A stretch of 64,000 bases of DNA from Pseudomonas sp. KU26590 (GCF_026153515.1 NZ_CP110644.1:1269501-1333500); one strand, 5' to 3'; shown: positions 10,101 through 17,797, counted from the stretch's first letter. Notes: generated from the letters alone by a model not told the origin. Made by a program: numbers and translations.

Positions 10101-10267
10101 GTGTCCCAAGTCGCGCCGGTCGTCCACAACGTGTCGAATCCGGAAAGCAGGTCAACGCCGTTGATGGTGTTGTCTCCCGCACGGCTCGCTGCCTGAACCG
10201 ACACGGCGAGCAATGAAAGTACCAGGGAAGACACCATGACATGGGCAACCGGTTTGCTGGATCGCAT
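7169..10267 (-). CDS. Autotransporter carrying a PAP2 acid-phosphatase domain
   Basis: A 1032-residue type V secreted protein. Order: signal peptide (1-~26), a PAP2/class A acid-phosphatase domain with the three motifs KX6RP (K168...R175-P176), PSGH (209-212) and RX5HX3D (R245, H251, D255), then a passenger region with the autotransporter repeat SGGLIKNGSGNLMLTGNNTY, and a C-terminal beta-barrel of about 280 residues ending in Phe. It should hydrolyse phosphomonoesters at the cell surface. The third phosphatase motif has Asn-Arg where the family normally has Ser-Arg. I prefer the ATG at 10267 (GAAGG eight bases upstream); a GTG at 10282 would add five residues. A Pho-box-like element lies 70-90 bases upstream. 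Confidence 0.9.
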   Translation of the reverse strand: MRSSKPVAHVMVSSLVLSLLAVSVQAASRAGDNTINGVDLLSGFDTLWTTGATWDTGTPTALGQSLLRRNLQIVVDRANSRTLAQETAAYFDDRRDQSYSAISGLGSLSAAYKAGAGAFTTITQFDDSNKTVKYDDKGNGAGSSSSALGKVVDLVGAVRNDASTTPAKSHYLYPRPWRQSLDGQSLAFVVAPSLRPAESPTPAGDSGFPSGHTNAAYLSSYALAYAIPERFSELMLRASEIGDNRIEAGMHSPFDVMGGRITATYFAIDNLSNPANAQLRADARAQALTYFTAQCGGDVNNCMATIDPATDRTSQHAQDKALFTSRMTYGFDPVGPTNLAAVVPTNAEVLLETRFPYLDASQRREILATTEISSGYAVIDQSGGYGRLNLYAAGDGYAAFNSNVTVNMDASLGGYNAIDAWRNDISGSGGLIKNGSGNLMLTGNNTYSGGTVINGGVLTGHAKAFGSGTITDNATLVVDQSTNDTLANTLTGNGALIKRGVGSLNLTGNNSLSGATTVQAGRLAVNGNLGNSIVSVQQGATLGGNGTVGGINVAQGGVVAPGNSVGQLNVNGDVNLAQGSVYQVESDANGKADRIVASGRATLNNSTLSLVEGGNWLAASRYSILSAAGGVSGAFANVQTNYAFLTPTLSYTATDVGLTLDRNAQTFASLATTRNARAVAQGLDSAGAGNALWRQVVQDDASTAQATFKALSNELHASTQSALIEDSRLVRNAVNDRLQQAQSAPALGSTTQTLAGDDSRGVVWTQAIGATGKTDSTGDVSGLDTHTSGMLFGADVPLDDTWRVGAIAGFSNSSFDLRHASGSTDSDNYHLGVYAGAKWGQLGLRLGAIRTWHELTAKRTLDLPGASERLKEDYNAATNQVFGELGYTIELGNAQLEPFANLAHVRLDTDSFDENSNAIRLENKSQDNNITFSTLGLRAATRLNAGSIAIKPNATLGWRRAYGDVTPESRAAFSGGDTFELSGAPIARNAAVLGAGVDLGLSDTLSVGLSYNGQVSSDASDQALNARVTLAF

Positions 10268-10338
10268 AGCGTACGCCTTCACTCGTTTGGATAGGCGACG
10301 ACCTTAGCGAGCAAGTCTTACGCTTGAGTGTGTCGGCG

Positions 10339-10355
10339 GTGACACATTTGTGAAG
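10339..10355 (-). promoter_or_regulatory. Possible Pho box upstream of the phosphatase autotransporter
   Basis: On the minus strand CTTCAC and TGTCAC lie 11 bases apart start to start, the spacing of the tandem TGTCA half-sites bound by PhoB. One half-site is perfect and the other matches 4 of 6. The site is about 75 bases upstream of the ATG. Its presence before a phosphatase gene makes phosphate control plausible, but this is inference from a weak match. Confidence 0.3.
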
Positions 10356-10391
10356 GCTGATATCGCCAAAGCAACGGAGGCGCACAACGAA

Positions 10392-10416
10392 AAACGGCGC
10401 CTTGAGAGCGCCGTTT
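10392..10416 (-). terminator. Intrinsic terminator of the acyltransferase gene
   Basis: AAACGGCGC (10392-10400) pairs with GCGCCGTTT (10408-10416); on the minus strand it is followed by a T run. It separates the acyltransferase transcript from the autotransporter promoter. Confidence 0.8.
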
Positions 10417-10438
10417 ATTCGTGGAAGGGAAGGGGGCC

Positions 10439-11605
10439 TTAAAGCGGCAACCCGGCCTTCACCCGGTACTGATTGCGCACCGGCATGGCGTATTGCTGAA
10501 TCAGAAACGGACGGTGCTCGGCAGGGCAGCCATTGAGGCGGCGCTGCCATTCATCTTCTGCGCGCCCCAACTCGTCCGCCGGGAACACGTCGGCGGCCTT
10601 CGGCACCTTCAGCGCTGGCTCGGCGTCGGCCCACTGCGCGTACGCCAGGTAGTGCACCGGAAACAGTCGATAGCCGCCAAGGATCTGCCGGTCCATCTCG
10701 ATGGCCAGCAGCTTGGTGTCCTCGAACAGCTCGGTGATCGGCGGGGCAAAATTGACGTGCACACGGCCTTTGTAGCCGGTGATCCCCAGCGCAATGCTGA
10801 CATCGTCCTCGCCCGGCACTTTGGTGTAACTGCCAGTGGTGGCGCGGATGTACAGCTCCCGCGCCTTGGCGTGATCGCACGGGTCGTATTCATAGCTGAT
10901 CGACACCGGCGTCAGGTTCAACGACTGAATGACTTCGCCAAACGGCTCGTCCTTGCGGCTCATGTGGAACATCTTGAGGATGGCCGACTCGGTGCGGTCG
11001 TCGCCGTCTTTGGCGCGGCCTTCCGCCTGGGCGATCCAGATCGACTGGCAGTCATTGCGGATCGAATGATTGATGTACGCCGACAGCAACTGGTAGGCCG
11101 CCATTTTCTCGCGACGCCCGATGATCGAGCGGTGCACGATGAAGCTCTTGTTCAGGCGCATCAGGTCGCTGACGAAAGGCTTCTGCAGCAGGTTGTCGCC
11201 AATGGCGATGCGCGGCGTTGGCAGGCCCGCGTGGTAGACCGCATAGTTGACGAAAGCCGGGTCCATCACGATGTCGCGGTGGTTGGCCAGAAACAGGTAC
11301 GCAACCCCGGACTTGAACTGCTCGACGCCGGTGTAGGTCACACCGTCAGTGGCGCGTTCGATGGTGTGATCGACGTAATGCTCGACCTTGTCCTGCAGGG
11401 CGGCGACGGTGTCGATGCCGGCGAACTGGCGACGCAGCTTGCGCGCGATGGCCGGTTGCAGAATCCAGCCGAGGGAGCCGGCCAGGCGCGGAAATCGGAA
11501 GTGCGTGAGGATCGCGAGGAGCGCTTTGTCGCCCAGCAGCCGATCAAGCACGGCTTTTACTTCGCTGTCGTCGTACGGTCGGATGGCATCGAATTCGCCC
11601 ATCAT
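10439..11605 (-). CDS. Glycerolipid acyltransferase-like protein
   Basis: A 388-residue protein of the PlsB/PlsC acyltransferase superfamily. The block LFLANHRDIVMDPAF near residue 130 is the catalytic H...D motif, with one residue more between His and Asp than the standard HX4D. Further on, FIVHRSIIGRREK and IWIAQAEGRAKDG correspond to the substrate-binding blocks. The substrate is unknown; it may acylate lysophospholipids or a related acceptor at the inner membrane. Start: tandem ATG ATG at 11605/11602 with GAGAG upstream; the longer frame to 11665 lacks a ribosome site. A terminator follows it. Confidence 0.8.
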   Translation of the reverse strand: MMGEFDAIRPYDDSEVKAVLDRLLGDKALLAILTHFRFPRLAGSLGWILQPAIARKLRRQFAGIDTVAALQDKVEHYVDHTIERATDGVTYTGVEQFKSGVAYLFLANHRDIVMDPAFVNYAVYHAGLPTPRIAIGDNLLQKPFVSDLMRLNKSFIVHRSIIGRREKMAAYQLLSAYINHSIRNDCQSIWIAQAEGRAKDGDDRTESAILKMFHMSRKDEPFGEVIQSLNLTPVSISYEYDPCDHAKARELYIRATTGSYTKVPGEDDVSIALGITGYKGRVHVNFAPPITELFEDTKLLAIEMDRQILGGYRLFPVHYLAYAQWADAEPALKVPKAADVFPADELGRAEDEWQRRLNGCPAEHRPFLIQQYAMPVRNQYRVKAGLPL

Positions 11606-11816
11606 GCTCTCTTGTCGGAAACGGCTAAGGTAAAGGAGGTCGAGTCCGTTGCAGCAGCGAGTCACGACACCACAGGCGTGATGCCTGGGCGGCGGCCGCG
11701 CAACAAGGCGGCTTCGCTAAAAGTGTCGACTCAGGCTGATGCCCGGATGCTGAGGAATAAAGCTCGACCCGCAAACAAGTCGGCGATTATACGCAAAACT
11801 GTGCCCGGAGACTGTT

Positions 11817-11999
11817 ATGCAGGAAATACAGGATTACGACTGCCCTTATTGCGGCGAACCGGTGGAGGCGGTGCTGGATCTGTCCGGCGGCGATCAGACC
11901 TACATTGAGGATTGCCCCGTCTGCTGTCGGCCAATCAACTTCAGTCTGCAGACCGATGGGGAAGAATGGACGCTGGACGTGCGCAGCGAGAACGAGTGA
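11817..11999 (+). CDS. CPXCG-motif zinc-ribbon protein
   Basis: A 60-residue protein with two cysteine pairs, CPYCG (residues 9-13) and CPVCC (around 38-42), which should bind one zinc ion as a ribbon. This is the CPXCG-motif family of small cysteine-rich proteins. The last base of its stop codon is the first base of the next gene's ATG (TGATG), so the pair is translationally coupled. Function unknown. Confidence 0.85.
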   Translation: MQEIQDYDCPYCGEPVEAVLDLSGGDQTYIEDCPVCCRPINFSLQTDGEEWTLDVRSENE

Positions 12000-12259
12000 T
12001 GCGCAAGATTTATGAGCCCGAACACCTGATGGAAGGCGAGCTGCTGCAGGCGATGCTCGCCAGTGAAGGCATCGAGTCCCACATCACCGGGCGTCATTTG
12101 CTGGGCGCTGTTGGGGAATTGCCAGCGTTCGGGTTGCTGGGCCTGACGGTCGATGACGACCAGGCCGAGCAGGCGCGTCAGTTGATCACCGAGTACAATG
12201 CCGCTTTTCCGCTGCCCGGTGACGAGCCGGACAGCTACCCCGATGTGTTGCTGTGCTGA
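11999..12259 (+). CDS. DUF2007 putative signal-transducing protein
   Basis: An 86-residue protein starting MRKIYEPEHLMEGELLQAML, with GIESHITGRHLLGAVGELPA and the C-terminal DDDQAEQARQLITEY. This is the DUF2007 (ferredoxin-like fold) family, whose role is not known. It overlaps the upstream zinc-ribbon gene by one base at TGATG, so the start is well fixed and the two products are probably made in fixed ratio. Confidence 0.85.
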   Translation: MRKIYEPEHLMEGELLQAMLASEGIESHITGRHLLGAVGELPAFGLLGLTVDDDQAEQARQLITEYNAAFPLPGDEPDSYPDVLLC

Positions 12260-12310
12260 ATCCCGTTCGCGCGCGCCTCATTCGCTTTCAAAAAGAGTTG
12301 TGCTGAACCC

Positions 12311-12949
12311 ATGTGTGGACGTTATGCGCTGTTTCGTTGGTCGCCTGCCTTTGCGGCCTTGCCCGGATTTCCGAGCGACCAGCAAGCGCAGTGGAATATT
12401 TCTCCTGCCGCGTCCGTCTTGATGGTCCGGGCAGCGCAGGTCGAGGCGGGCGCCGAGCGCGGACGCGAGGTGGCGAGGGCGCGTTGGGGGCTGACGCCGC
12501 CCTGGCTGACCGACATGTCGCGCACGCCGGCCCATGCCCGCGCCGAGACCGTGGCTGAACAGCCGATGTTCAAGCAGGCTTTTCGCGAACGACGCTGCCT
12601 GCTGCCGGCCAACGGCTTTTATGAATGGCGTGGCAGCGTGCGCAAGCGGCCGTTCTGGCTGACGCCGGCCGAAGGATCGACGCTGTACTTCGCCGCGATC
12701 TGGGAAGCCTATCCCGTCGAAGGCCACACCTACCTGAGCGTTGCGGTGGTCACGCAGTCGGCCATGAATCAGCGTCGACCGTTGATTCTCGACGAAGAAG
12801 GGCAGCGCGCCTGGCTTGATCCGGACTGCCCGCTGATTACCCTGCAAGCGATGCTCGCCGCCCCGCAAACGCAGCTGCGCGAACGGCCGTTGGCCAATCT
12901 GGTGAACGATCCGAAGCTCAACGCGCCGGAATGCCTGACGCCGTTGTAG
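12311..12949 (+). CDS. SRAP (YedK/HMCES-like) protein with altered active site
   Basis: A 212-residue SRAP-domain protein. The family protects abasic sites in single-stranded DNA by forming a thiazolidine crosslink through Cys2. The N-terminus MCGRY provides Cys2, and Glu105 is kept in NGFYEW (101-106). However, the usual Asn of NARAET is His75 here (HARAET), and the later catalytic His region reads MNQRRPLIL with Asn153/Gln154 where a His is normal. So Cys2 chemistry is possible but crosslink resolution may be changed. Length and remaining blocks are normal. No LexA box is seen upstream. Confidence 0.85.
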   Translation: MCGRYALFRWSPAFAALPGFPSDQQAQWNISPAASVLMVRAAQVEAGAERGREVARARWGLTPPWLTDMSRTPAHARAETVAEQPMFKQAFRERRCLLPANGFYEWRGSVRKRPFWLTPAEGSTLYFAAIWEAYPVEGHTYLSVAVVTQSAMNQRRPLILDEEGQRAWLDPDCPLITLQAMLAAPQTQLRERPLANLVNDPKLNAPECLTPL

Positions 12950-13104
12950 CACTGTCTCTTGCGGTATGAACCGCGATCCCGTTATTTCTTCCCTGTTACA
13001 CAGGCGCGATTTTCTTGGGCCTTTTCGCCTGGCAGACGGCTGGCATCTGGTGCTAGGCCTGCGGATTGCCTAGGATGGCGCGATTGTTTCAATGGAGATA
13101 CGAA

Positions 13105-13923
13105 ATGCGCAGGATTTTTGCTCTTTGTGGTGTGACGGCAGTTTTGTTGATGGCCGGGTGTCAGGCGGTCAATACCACCACCGGCGATTCGGTGGGTGTC
13201 GAGCGCAAGCAATACATGTTCAGCATGTTGTCGACGGATGAAGTCAACAAGATGTACGCCCAGTCCTATCAGCAGACGGTCAGCGAAGCCACATCCAAAG
13301 GCGTGCTCGACAACAGCAGCGCCGAGGGCAAGCGCGTCCAGGCCATCGCCAAGCGACTGATCGCACAAGCGCCGAAATTGCGGCCCGACGCGGCGCAGTG
13401 GCAGTGGGACGTGAACCTGATCAAAAGCGATGAGCTGAACGCCAACTGCGGTCCCGGCGGCAAGATCATCGTGTACAGCGGCCTGATCGATACGCTGAAG
13501 CTCAGCGATGACGAGCTGGCGGCAGTCATGGGCCACGAAATCGCCCACGCATTGCGCGAACACGGCCGTGAAGCCATGTCCAAGGCCTATGGTGTGCAGA
13601 TGGCGAAGCAGGGCGCCGGTGCGTTACTGGGTTTGGGGCAGGACAGTCTGGCATTGGCCGATACCGTGGTCGATTACAGCCTGACGCTGCCGAACAGCCG
13701 CGCCAATGAAAACGAAGCGGACCTGCTGGGCCTCGAACTCGCGGCTCGCGCCGGTTACAACCCGAACGCCGCGATCACGCTGTGGCAGAAGATGGAAGCC
13801 CAAGGCGGCGCGTCGCAGCCGGAGTTCATGAGCACCCACCCGGCCTCGTCCAACCGGATCGCCTCGCTGCAGGCGGCTATTCCGAAAGTGATGCCGTTGT
13901 ATCAGCAGGCGCCGAAGGGTTGA
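13105..13923 (+). CDS. M48-family lipoprotein metalloprotease
   Basis: A 272-residue zinc protease anchored as a lipoprotein: lipobox LLMAGC with Cys19. The zinc site is HEIAH (144-148), with the third ligand in ENEAD (Glu202). The C-terminus has the family STHPASSNRIASL. It resembles LoiP/YcaL/BepA-type periplasmic proteases that act on misassembled outer-membrane proteins. Start at 13105 with ATGGAGA upstream. A short palindrome CTAGGC...GCCTAG (13053-13073) lies in the promoter region. Confidence 0.9.
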   Translation: MRRIFALCGVTAVLLMAGCQAVNTTTGDSVGVERKQYMFSMLSTDEVNKMYAQSYQQTVSEATSKGVLDNSSAEGKRVQAIAKRLIAQAPKLRPDAAQWQWDVNLIKSDELNANCGPGGKIIVYSGLIDTLKLSDDELAAVMGHEIAHALREHGREAMSKAYGVQMAKQGAGALLGLGQDSLALADTVVDYSLTLPNSRANENEADLLGLELAARAGYNPNAAITLWQKMEAQGGASQPEFMSTHPASSNRIASLQAAIPKVMPLYQQAPKG

Positions 13924-13991
13924 TCAGCGCCTGATCCCGATAGGTGTGAGCTTGCGCGGCGTTTTTCGGAGCGGTTGGGTGCATGAAACGC

Positions 13992-14080
13992 TGTAGGAGT
14001 GAGCTTGCTCGCGATCCTCGAACGGTCGCCGCGTATCTGCGGAACGATTGAAGAGCATCGCGAGCAATCTCACTCCTGCA
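13992..14080. repeat. REP doublet, imperfect
   Basis: Arm 13992-14015 (TGTAGGAGTGAGCTTGCTCG...) and arm 14057-14080 (ATCGCGAGCAATCTCACTCC...) are near-perfect reverse complements. It belongs to the same repeat type as the pair at 1339-1469 but to a different sequence variant, and lies between two convergent genes. Confidence 0.8.
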
Positions 14081-14098
14081 AGGGCATGGGGTCTGTGA

Positions 14099-14683
14099 CT
14101 ACACCCAGCCGCTGATCTGCATCGCCTTGTACACCGCAACGATCGCCAGAATGAAAAACGCTCCTGCGGCCAGACGACGAATCAGCGTCAGTGGCAGTTT
14201 CTCTGCCGCAAAATTACCCGCCAGCACCACCGGCACATTGGCCAGCAACATGCCCAGCGTCGTGCCGAGGATCACCAGCCACAAGCTTGGGTATTGCGCC
14301 GCCAGCATGACAGTCGCGATCTGCGTCTTGTCGCCGATTTCCGCGATGAAGAACGCGATCAGCGTGGTCAGGAAGGGGCCGAACTTGCGCCCGGTACTGG
14401 CTTCGTCGTCGTCCAGCTTGTCCGGAACCAGGGTCCACAGCGCCGTGGCGGTAAAGCTCGCGGCAAGGATCCAGTGCAGGACGGCGTCGGAGAGGTAGCT
14501 GCTGAACCAGGCGCCAACGGCACCGGCCGCAGCGTGGTTGGCCAGCGTGGCGGCGACAATCCCGGCGATGATGGGCCAGGGCTTGCGGAAGCGAGCGGCG
14601 AGAACGAGCGCGAGGAGTTGGGTCTTGTCACCGATTTCAGCCAGTGCGACGACAGCGGTGGGGACCAACAGGGATTCCAGCAT
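14099..14683 (-). CDS. mneA: Gdt1/TMEM165-family manganese exporter
   Basis: A 194-residue inner-membrane protein with two homologous halves, each carrying the signature EIGDKTQ (residues 16-22 and about 113-119), separated by an acidic loop (DKLDDDEASTG). This UPF0016/GDT1 family exports Mn(2+) (MneA in Xanthomonas and Vibrio). A yybP-ykoY manganese riboswitch on the same strand upstream strongly supports a manganese role. The start at 14683 has AGGAAAA before it, directly beside the riboswitch expression-platform stem. Confidence 0.9.
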   Translation of the reverse strand: MLESLLVPTAVVALAEIGDKTQLLALVLAARFRKPWPIIAGIVAATLANHAAAGAVGAWFSSYLSDAVLHWILAASFTATALWTLVPDKLDDDEASTGRKFGPFLTTLIAFFIAEIGDKTQIATVMLAAQYPSLWLVILGTTLGMLLANVPVVLAGNFAAEKLPLTLIRRLAAGAFFILAIVAVYKAMQISGWV

Positions 14684-14689
14684 CAGGGT

Positions 14690-14764
14690 TTTCCTAAGGG
14701 GCGGGTCAACACGGCTATGACACGTACAACCTCCCCGCCCCGGGTCAGGATGTTCGTGTCATAG
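14690..14764 (-). promoter_or_regulatory. Riboswitch expression platform with mutually exclusive stems
   Basis: On the minus strand CTATGACACG (complement of 14755-14764), which includes the 3' side of P1, is perfectly complementary to CGTGTCATAG (complement of 14715-14724). Separately GGGGCGGG pairs with CCCGCCCC just before the AGGA ribosome site. The first pairing would break P1, so ligand binding and the alternative stem exclude each other. No T-run follows, which favours control of translation rather than termination. Confidence 0.6.
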
Positions 14765-14887
14765 GTCTTGTCAAACCACCGATCCGTCTGAGCGGATCTG
14801 GGGTCGCACGCACCATGGTCTGAGGACCAAGTATGTTGATGCGTGCCGGACGAGCATGGCGCTCGTGGGAGACTACTCCCCTAGGAC
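14758..14887 (-). ncRNA. yybP-ykoY manganese riboswitch aptamer
   Basis: On the minus strand the leader contains the two hallmarks of this class: AGGGGAGTAG near the 5' end (complement of about 14875-14884) and GACAAGACCT near the 3' end. GTCCTAGG (complement of 14880-14887) and CCTATGAC (complement of 14758-14765) form the closing P1 stem with one mismatch. The class senses Mn(2+) and usually turns on exporter genes. The gene downstream is a Gdt1-type exporter. Confidence 0.85.
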
Positions 14888-14933
14888 GGAGCGGATTCTG
14901 CCTACACGTTTCGTGTTCGGCAAGCGCTAATTA

Positions 14934-15932
14934 TCACGCACGTTTCGCACGGTAAATCCGGAAACCCTGGCCCTCGGCCATGATCGCGCACGGCCCCAGA
15001 TGCGACTCGATGATCGGCTGATAGCGCAGGAAACTATTGGCTACCAGGCGCAGTTCGCCGCCTTTTCTCAGATGTTCGCGTGCTTTTTTCAGCAGGTTTT
15101 CGGTCGCGGCGTAATCGGTATGGACGCCGGTGTGGAACGGCGGATTGGTCAGAATCACGTCCAGATCGCTCGGCGCGGCGTCGATTCCGTTGCCCGTCAG
15201 CACCTCCGCTTCAAGGCCGTTGGCGGACAGGGTCAGCCGGCTGCTGGCGGTGGCGAACGCATCGACATCCAGCATCGTCACACGTGTTTCGGGGTAACGG
15301 CGTTTCACCGCCGCACCGAGAACGCCCGCGCCGCAGCCGAAGTCGAGCAAATGTCCGGCGGGAAGCCGGTCGATGTTTTCCAGCAGCAGCGCCGAACCCC
15401 GGTCCAGACGGCCGTGGCTGAAGACCCCCGGCAGACTCACCACCTTCAACGCGCCGCCTTCGATTTCAATGTCGAAGCGTTTAGCCAGGCTGTCGAGTTC
15501 GACGGCTGGCGGAGGCGTTTCGACGGTGACTTGCCAGAGCTGGCAATGACGGGCGCTGTCGAGTTTGCGCGTGCGGCCGAAAGGGCTCAGCTGGCGGGCG
15601 GCGGCTTCGATGCCGCCGCGTTTTTCGCCGACCAGAAACAGCTCACGTCCGGCCAGGCGCGAAGCGAGCGCGTTGATGAGGTAATCGGCGAGATCGCGGG
15701 CCTTGGGCAAAAACAGCACCGCAGCTTCAAAGGGTTCTGTCGGCGCTTCGGTGCCGAAGTGCACACGCTCGGGAAACCGCGTACCGAGGGTGTCGAAGTC
15801 GCCAGCGTGCCAGCTCCAGCCGCGGGCATTGGGCAGCGTGCTCAGCAGATCGTCGGCGGGGAGGCCGGTCAGCAACAAGGAGCCCCGAAACAAGTCGGCC
15901 TGCCGGAGTAACACTTCACTGCGCGGGTCCAT
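14934..15932 (-). CDS. rsmC: Class I rRNA guanine-N2 methyltransferase (RsmC type)
   Basis: A 332-residue two-domain SAM-dependent methyltransferase. The C-terminal catalytic domain has the SAM motif [14 protein letters not shown] near residue 195 and the catalytic NPPFHTG near 260, typical of RsmC/RlmG enzymes that modify guanines in 16S or 23S rRNA (RsmC: G1207 of 16S). Length and the neighbour hprA match the Pseudomonas rsmC locus. Start at the second of tandem ATGs (15932), nine bases after GAGGAG. The alternative ATG is 15935. Confidence 0.85.
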   Translation of the reverse strand: MDPRSEVLLRQADLFRGSLLLTGLPADDLLSTLPNARGWSWHAGDFDTLGTRFPERVHFGTEAPTEPFEAAVLFLPKARDLADYLINALASRLAGRELFLVGEKRGGIEAAARQLSPFGRTRKLDSARHCQLWQVTVETPPPAVELDSLAKRFDIEIEGGALKVVSLPGVFSHGRLDRGSALLLENIDRLPAGHLLDFGCGAGVLGAAVKRRYPETRVTMLDVDAFATASSRLTLSANGLEAEVLTGNGIDAAPSDLDVILTNPPFHTGVHTDYAATENLLKKAREHLRKGGELRLVANSFLRYQPIIESHLGPCAIMAEGQGFRIYRAKRA

Positions 15933-16037
15933 CATCGGCTCCTCGAAAAAAGGGGCGAAGTTTAACAGGCCTGCCAAGCCGCGCACGTGCCCTGTGCGGC
16001 GGATCGGCGGATCGGCGGGCCTGCGAAGCGCCAGGTG

Positions 16038-17003
16038 TCAGCTCACGACCCGGACCGGCGCGCCTGCATAAAATGCCAGAGCGTTTTCGTTGATCTGGCC
16101 GACGATGCGCTGCCGTGCTTCCTGGCTGCCCCATGCGCTGTGGGGCGTGATGATCAATCGCGGAATATCACCCGACAGCAGCGGGTTGCCGTTGACCGGA
16201 GGCTCGACGGTCAGCACGTCGGTGGCCGCGCCGCCGAGATGGCCGTTGCGCAGGGCATCGGCCAGTGCCTGTTCGTTGATCAAGCCACCGCGCGCGGTGT
16301 TGACGATGAAAGCTTTCGGTCTCAGCAGGCTCAGCTCATGGGCGCCAATCATGTCCCGGGTATGGTCGTTGAGCGGGCAGTGCAGGGTGAGGGCATCGAC
16401 CTGGGGCAGCAGCTCATTCAGCGGCACGCGATCAGCTCGGGCAGGGCGGCCGGGGATCTGACCCGACAGCACGCGCATGCCGAAGGCTTCGGCCAGCTTT
16501 GCGACCGCGCCGCCCAGCTCGCCATGACCCAGTAGCCCCAGCGTCTTGCCTTCCAGCTCGACGATAGGGAAGTCCAGCAAGCAGAACTGCTTCGATTTCT
16601 GCCACTCACCCTGGTGTATGGCCTGTTGATAATCGGGCAAGCGGGTGGCCATCGCCAGCAGCAGCATCAGCGTGTGCTGGGCCACGGAAGGGGTGCCATA
16701 GCCCTGACAGTTAGTGACCACCACGCCATGTTTGCGCGCGGCATCCAGGTCGACATTGTTGACGCCGGTTGCGGTCACCAGCACCAGTTTCAGCTTAGGG
16801 CAGGCGGCGAACGTGGCGGCATCGATCATGATCTTGTTGGAAATCGCCACGTCGGCGTCCTTCAAACGCTCGGCCACCTGACCGGCTGTGGTGCTTGCAT
16901 GGAGCACCAGTTCGCTGAAGGTTTCACGCCACGGCGCGAGGTCGAGATCCCCCAGATCCAGAGAGGTGTGATCCAGGAAAACTGCTCGGCGTTGACTGGG
17001 CAT
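16038..17003 (-). CDS. hprA: Glycerate dehydrogenase / D-2-hydroxyacid dehydrogenase
   Basis: A 321-residue cytoplasmic NAD(P)-dependent enzyme that reduces hydroxypyruvate or glyoxylate. The nucleotide loop is LLGHGELGGAVA near residue 157. The catalytic Arg is in NTARGGLI, the Glu in VEPPVNGNPLL and the His in ITPHSAW. The glycerate-dehydrogenase subgroup is suggested by the sequence TGVNNVDL and by position beside rsmC as in P. aeruginosa PA4626. Start ATG at 17003. Confidence 0.88.
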   Translation of the reverse strand: MPSQRRAVFLDHTSLDLGDLDLAPWRETFSELVLHASTTAGQVAERLKDADVAISNKIMIDAATFAACPKLKLVLVTATGVNNVDLDAARKHGVVVTNCQGYGTPSVAQHTLMLLLAMATRLPDYQQAIHQGEWQKSKQFCLLDFPIVELEGKTLGLLGHGELGGAVAKLAEAFGMRVLSGQIPGRPARADRVPLNELLPQVDALTLHCPLNDHTRDMIGAHELSLLRPKAFIVNTARGGLINEQALADALRNGHLGGAATDVLTVEPPVNGNPLLSGDIPRLIITPHSAWGSQEARQRIVGQINENALAFYAGAPVRVVS

Positions 17004-17091
17004 CAGCTGTACCTTTTGCTCGGTGGGTGGGAAGCGTAATGTGACGAGCCTACCAGAGCCTGCCGCTCGCCATAACGCCTGGAGAACTTCA

Positions 17092-17721
17092 ATGTACTTG
17101 ACGGAATTTTTAACCGTTGCGCTGATTCACCTGCTGGCCGTCGCCAGCCCCGGCCCGGATTTCGCGGTCGTCGTGCGCGAAAGCGTGACCCATGGTCGCA
17201 AGGCAGGGACCTACACGGCGATGGGCGTGGGCACCGCGATTTTTCTGCACGTCGGCTATTCGCTGCTGGGGATTGGCTTGATCGTTTCGCAGTCCATCGT
17301 CCTGTTCAATGCCTTGAAATGGGCGGCGGCGGCCTACTTGATTTACATCGGCATCAAAGCGCTGCGCGCCAAACCTGCGAGCGCATCGGATGCGCCCGTG
17401 AACATCGCCAAAGGCGAGCGCACCGCGCGCGGCGCCTTCACGGCCGGGTTCGTCACCAACGGCCTTAACCCGAAAGCGACGCTGTTTTTCCTGTCGCTGT
17501 TCACCGTCGTGATCAACCCGCACACGCCGATGCTGGTTCAGGCGGGCTATGGCGTTTATCTGGCATTCGCGACCGGCGCATGGTTCTGCCTGGTGGCACG
17601 CCTGTTCAGCCAGCCTCGGATTCGCGCCGGTTTCGCGCGGATGGGCCACTGGTTTGATCGGGCGATGGGTGGGGTGCTTGTTGCGCTGGGTTTGAAGCTG
17701 GCGTTGACGGAGATGCATTGA
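17092..17721 (+). CDS. LysE-family amino-acid exporter
   Basis: A 209-residue inner-membrane protein of the LysE/RhtB type with about six hydrophobic segments. The N-terminus has the family motif VASPGPDFAVVVRESVTHGR, and GFVTNGLNPKATLFFLSLF is the second conserved block. It probably exports amino acids such as threonine or homoserine lactones; the substrate cannot be told from sequence. Start at 17092 with GGAGA nine bases upstream; the frame opens earlier at 17023 but that start has no ribosome site. Confidence 0.88.
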   Translation: MYLTEFLTVALIHLLAVASPGPDFAVVVRESVTHGRKAGTYTAMGVGTAIFLHVGYSLLGIGLIVSQSIVLFNALKWAAAAYLIYIGIKALRAKPASASDAPVNIAKGERTARGAFTAGFVTNGLNPKATLFFLSLFTVVINPHTPMLVQAGYGVYLAFATGAWFCLVARLFSQPRIRAGFARMGHWFDRAMGGVLVALGLKLALTEMH

Positions 17722-17797
17722 TGTTGGGTTTAGTGAAGTACCACTGTTTAAGGAATTAGGTCGGGTACTACCGCCTTTAGACGGCAGGGATGATTAA

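Noticed and set aside
12260..12310. LexA box upstream of the SRAP gene
   Set aside because: No CTG-N10-CAG element in the short intergenic sequence.
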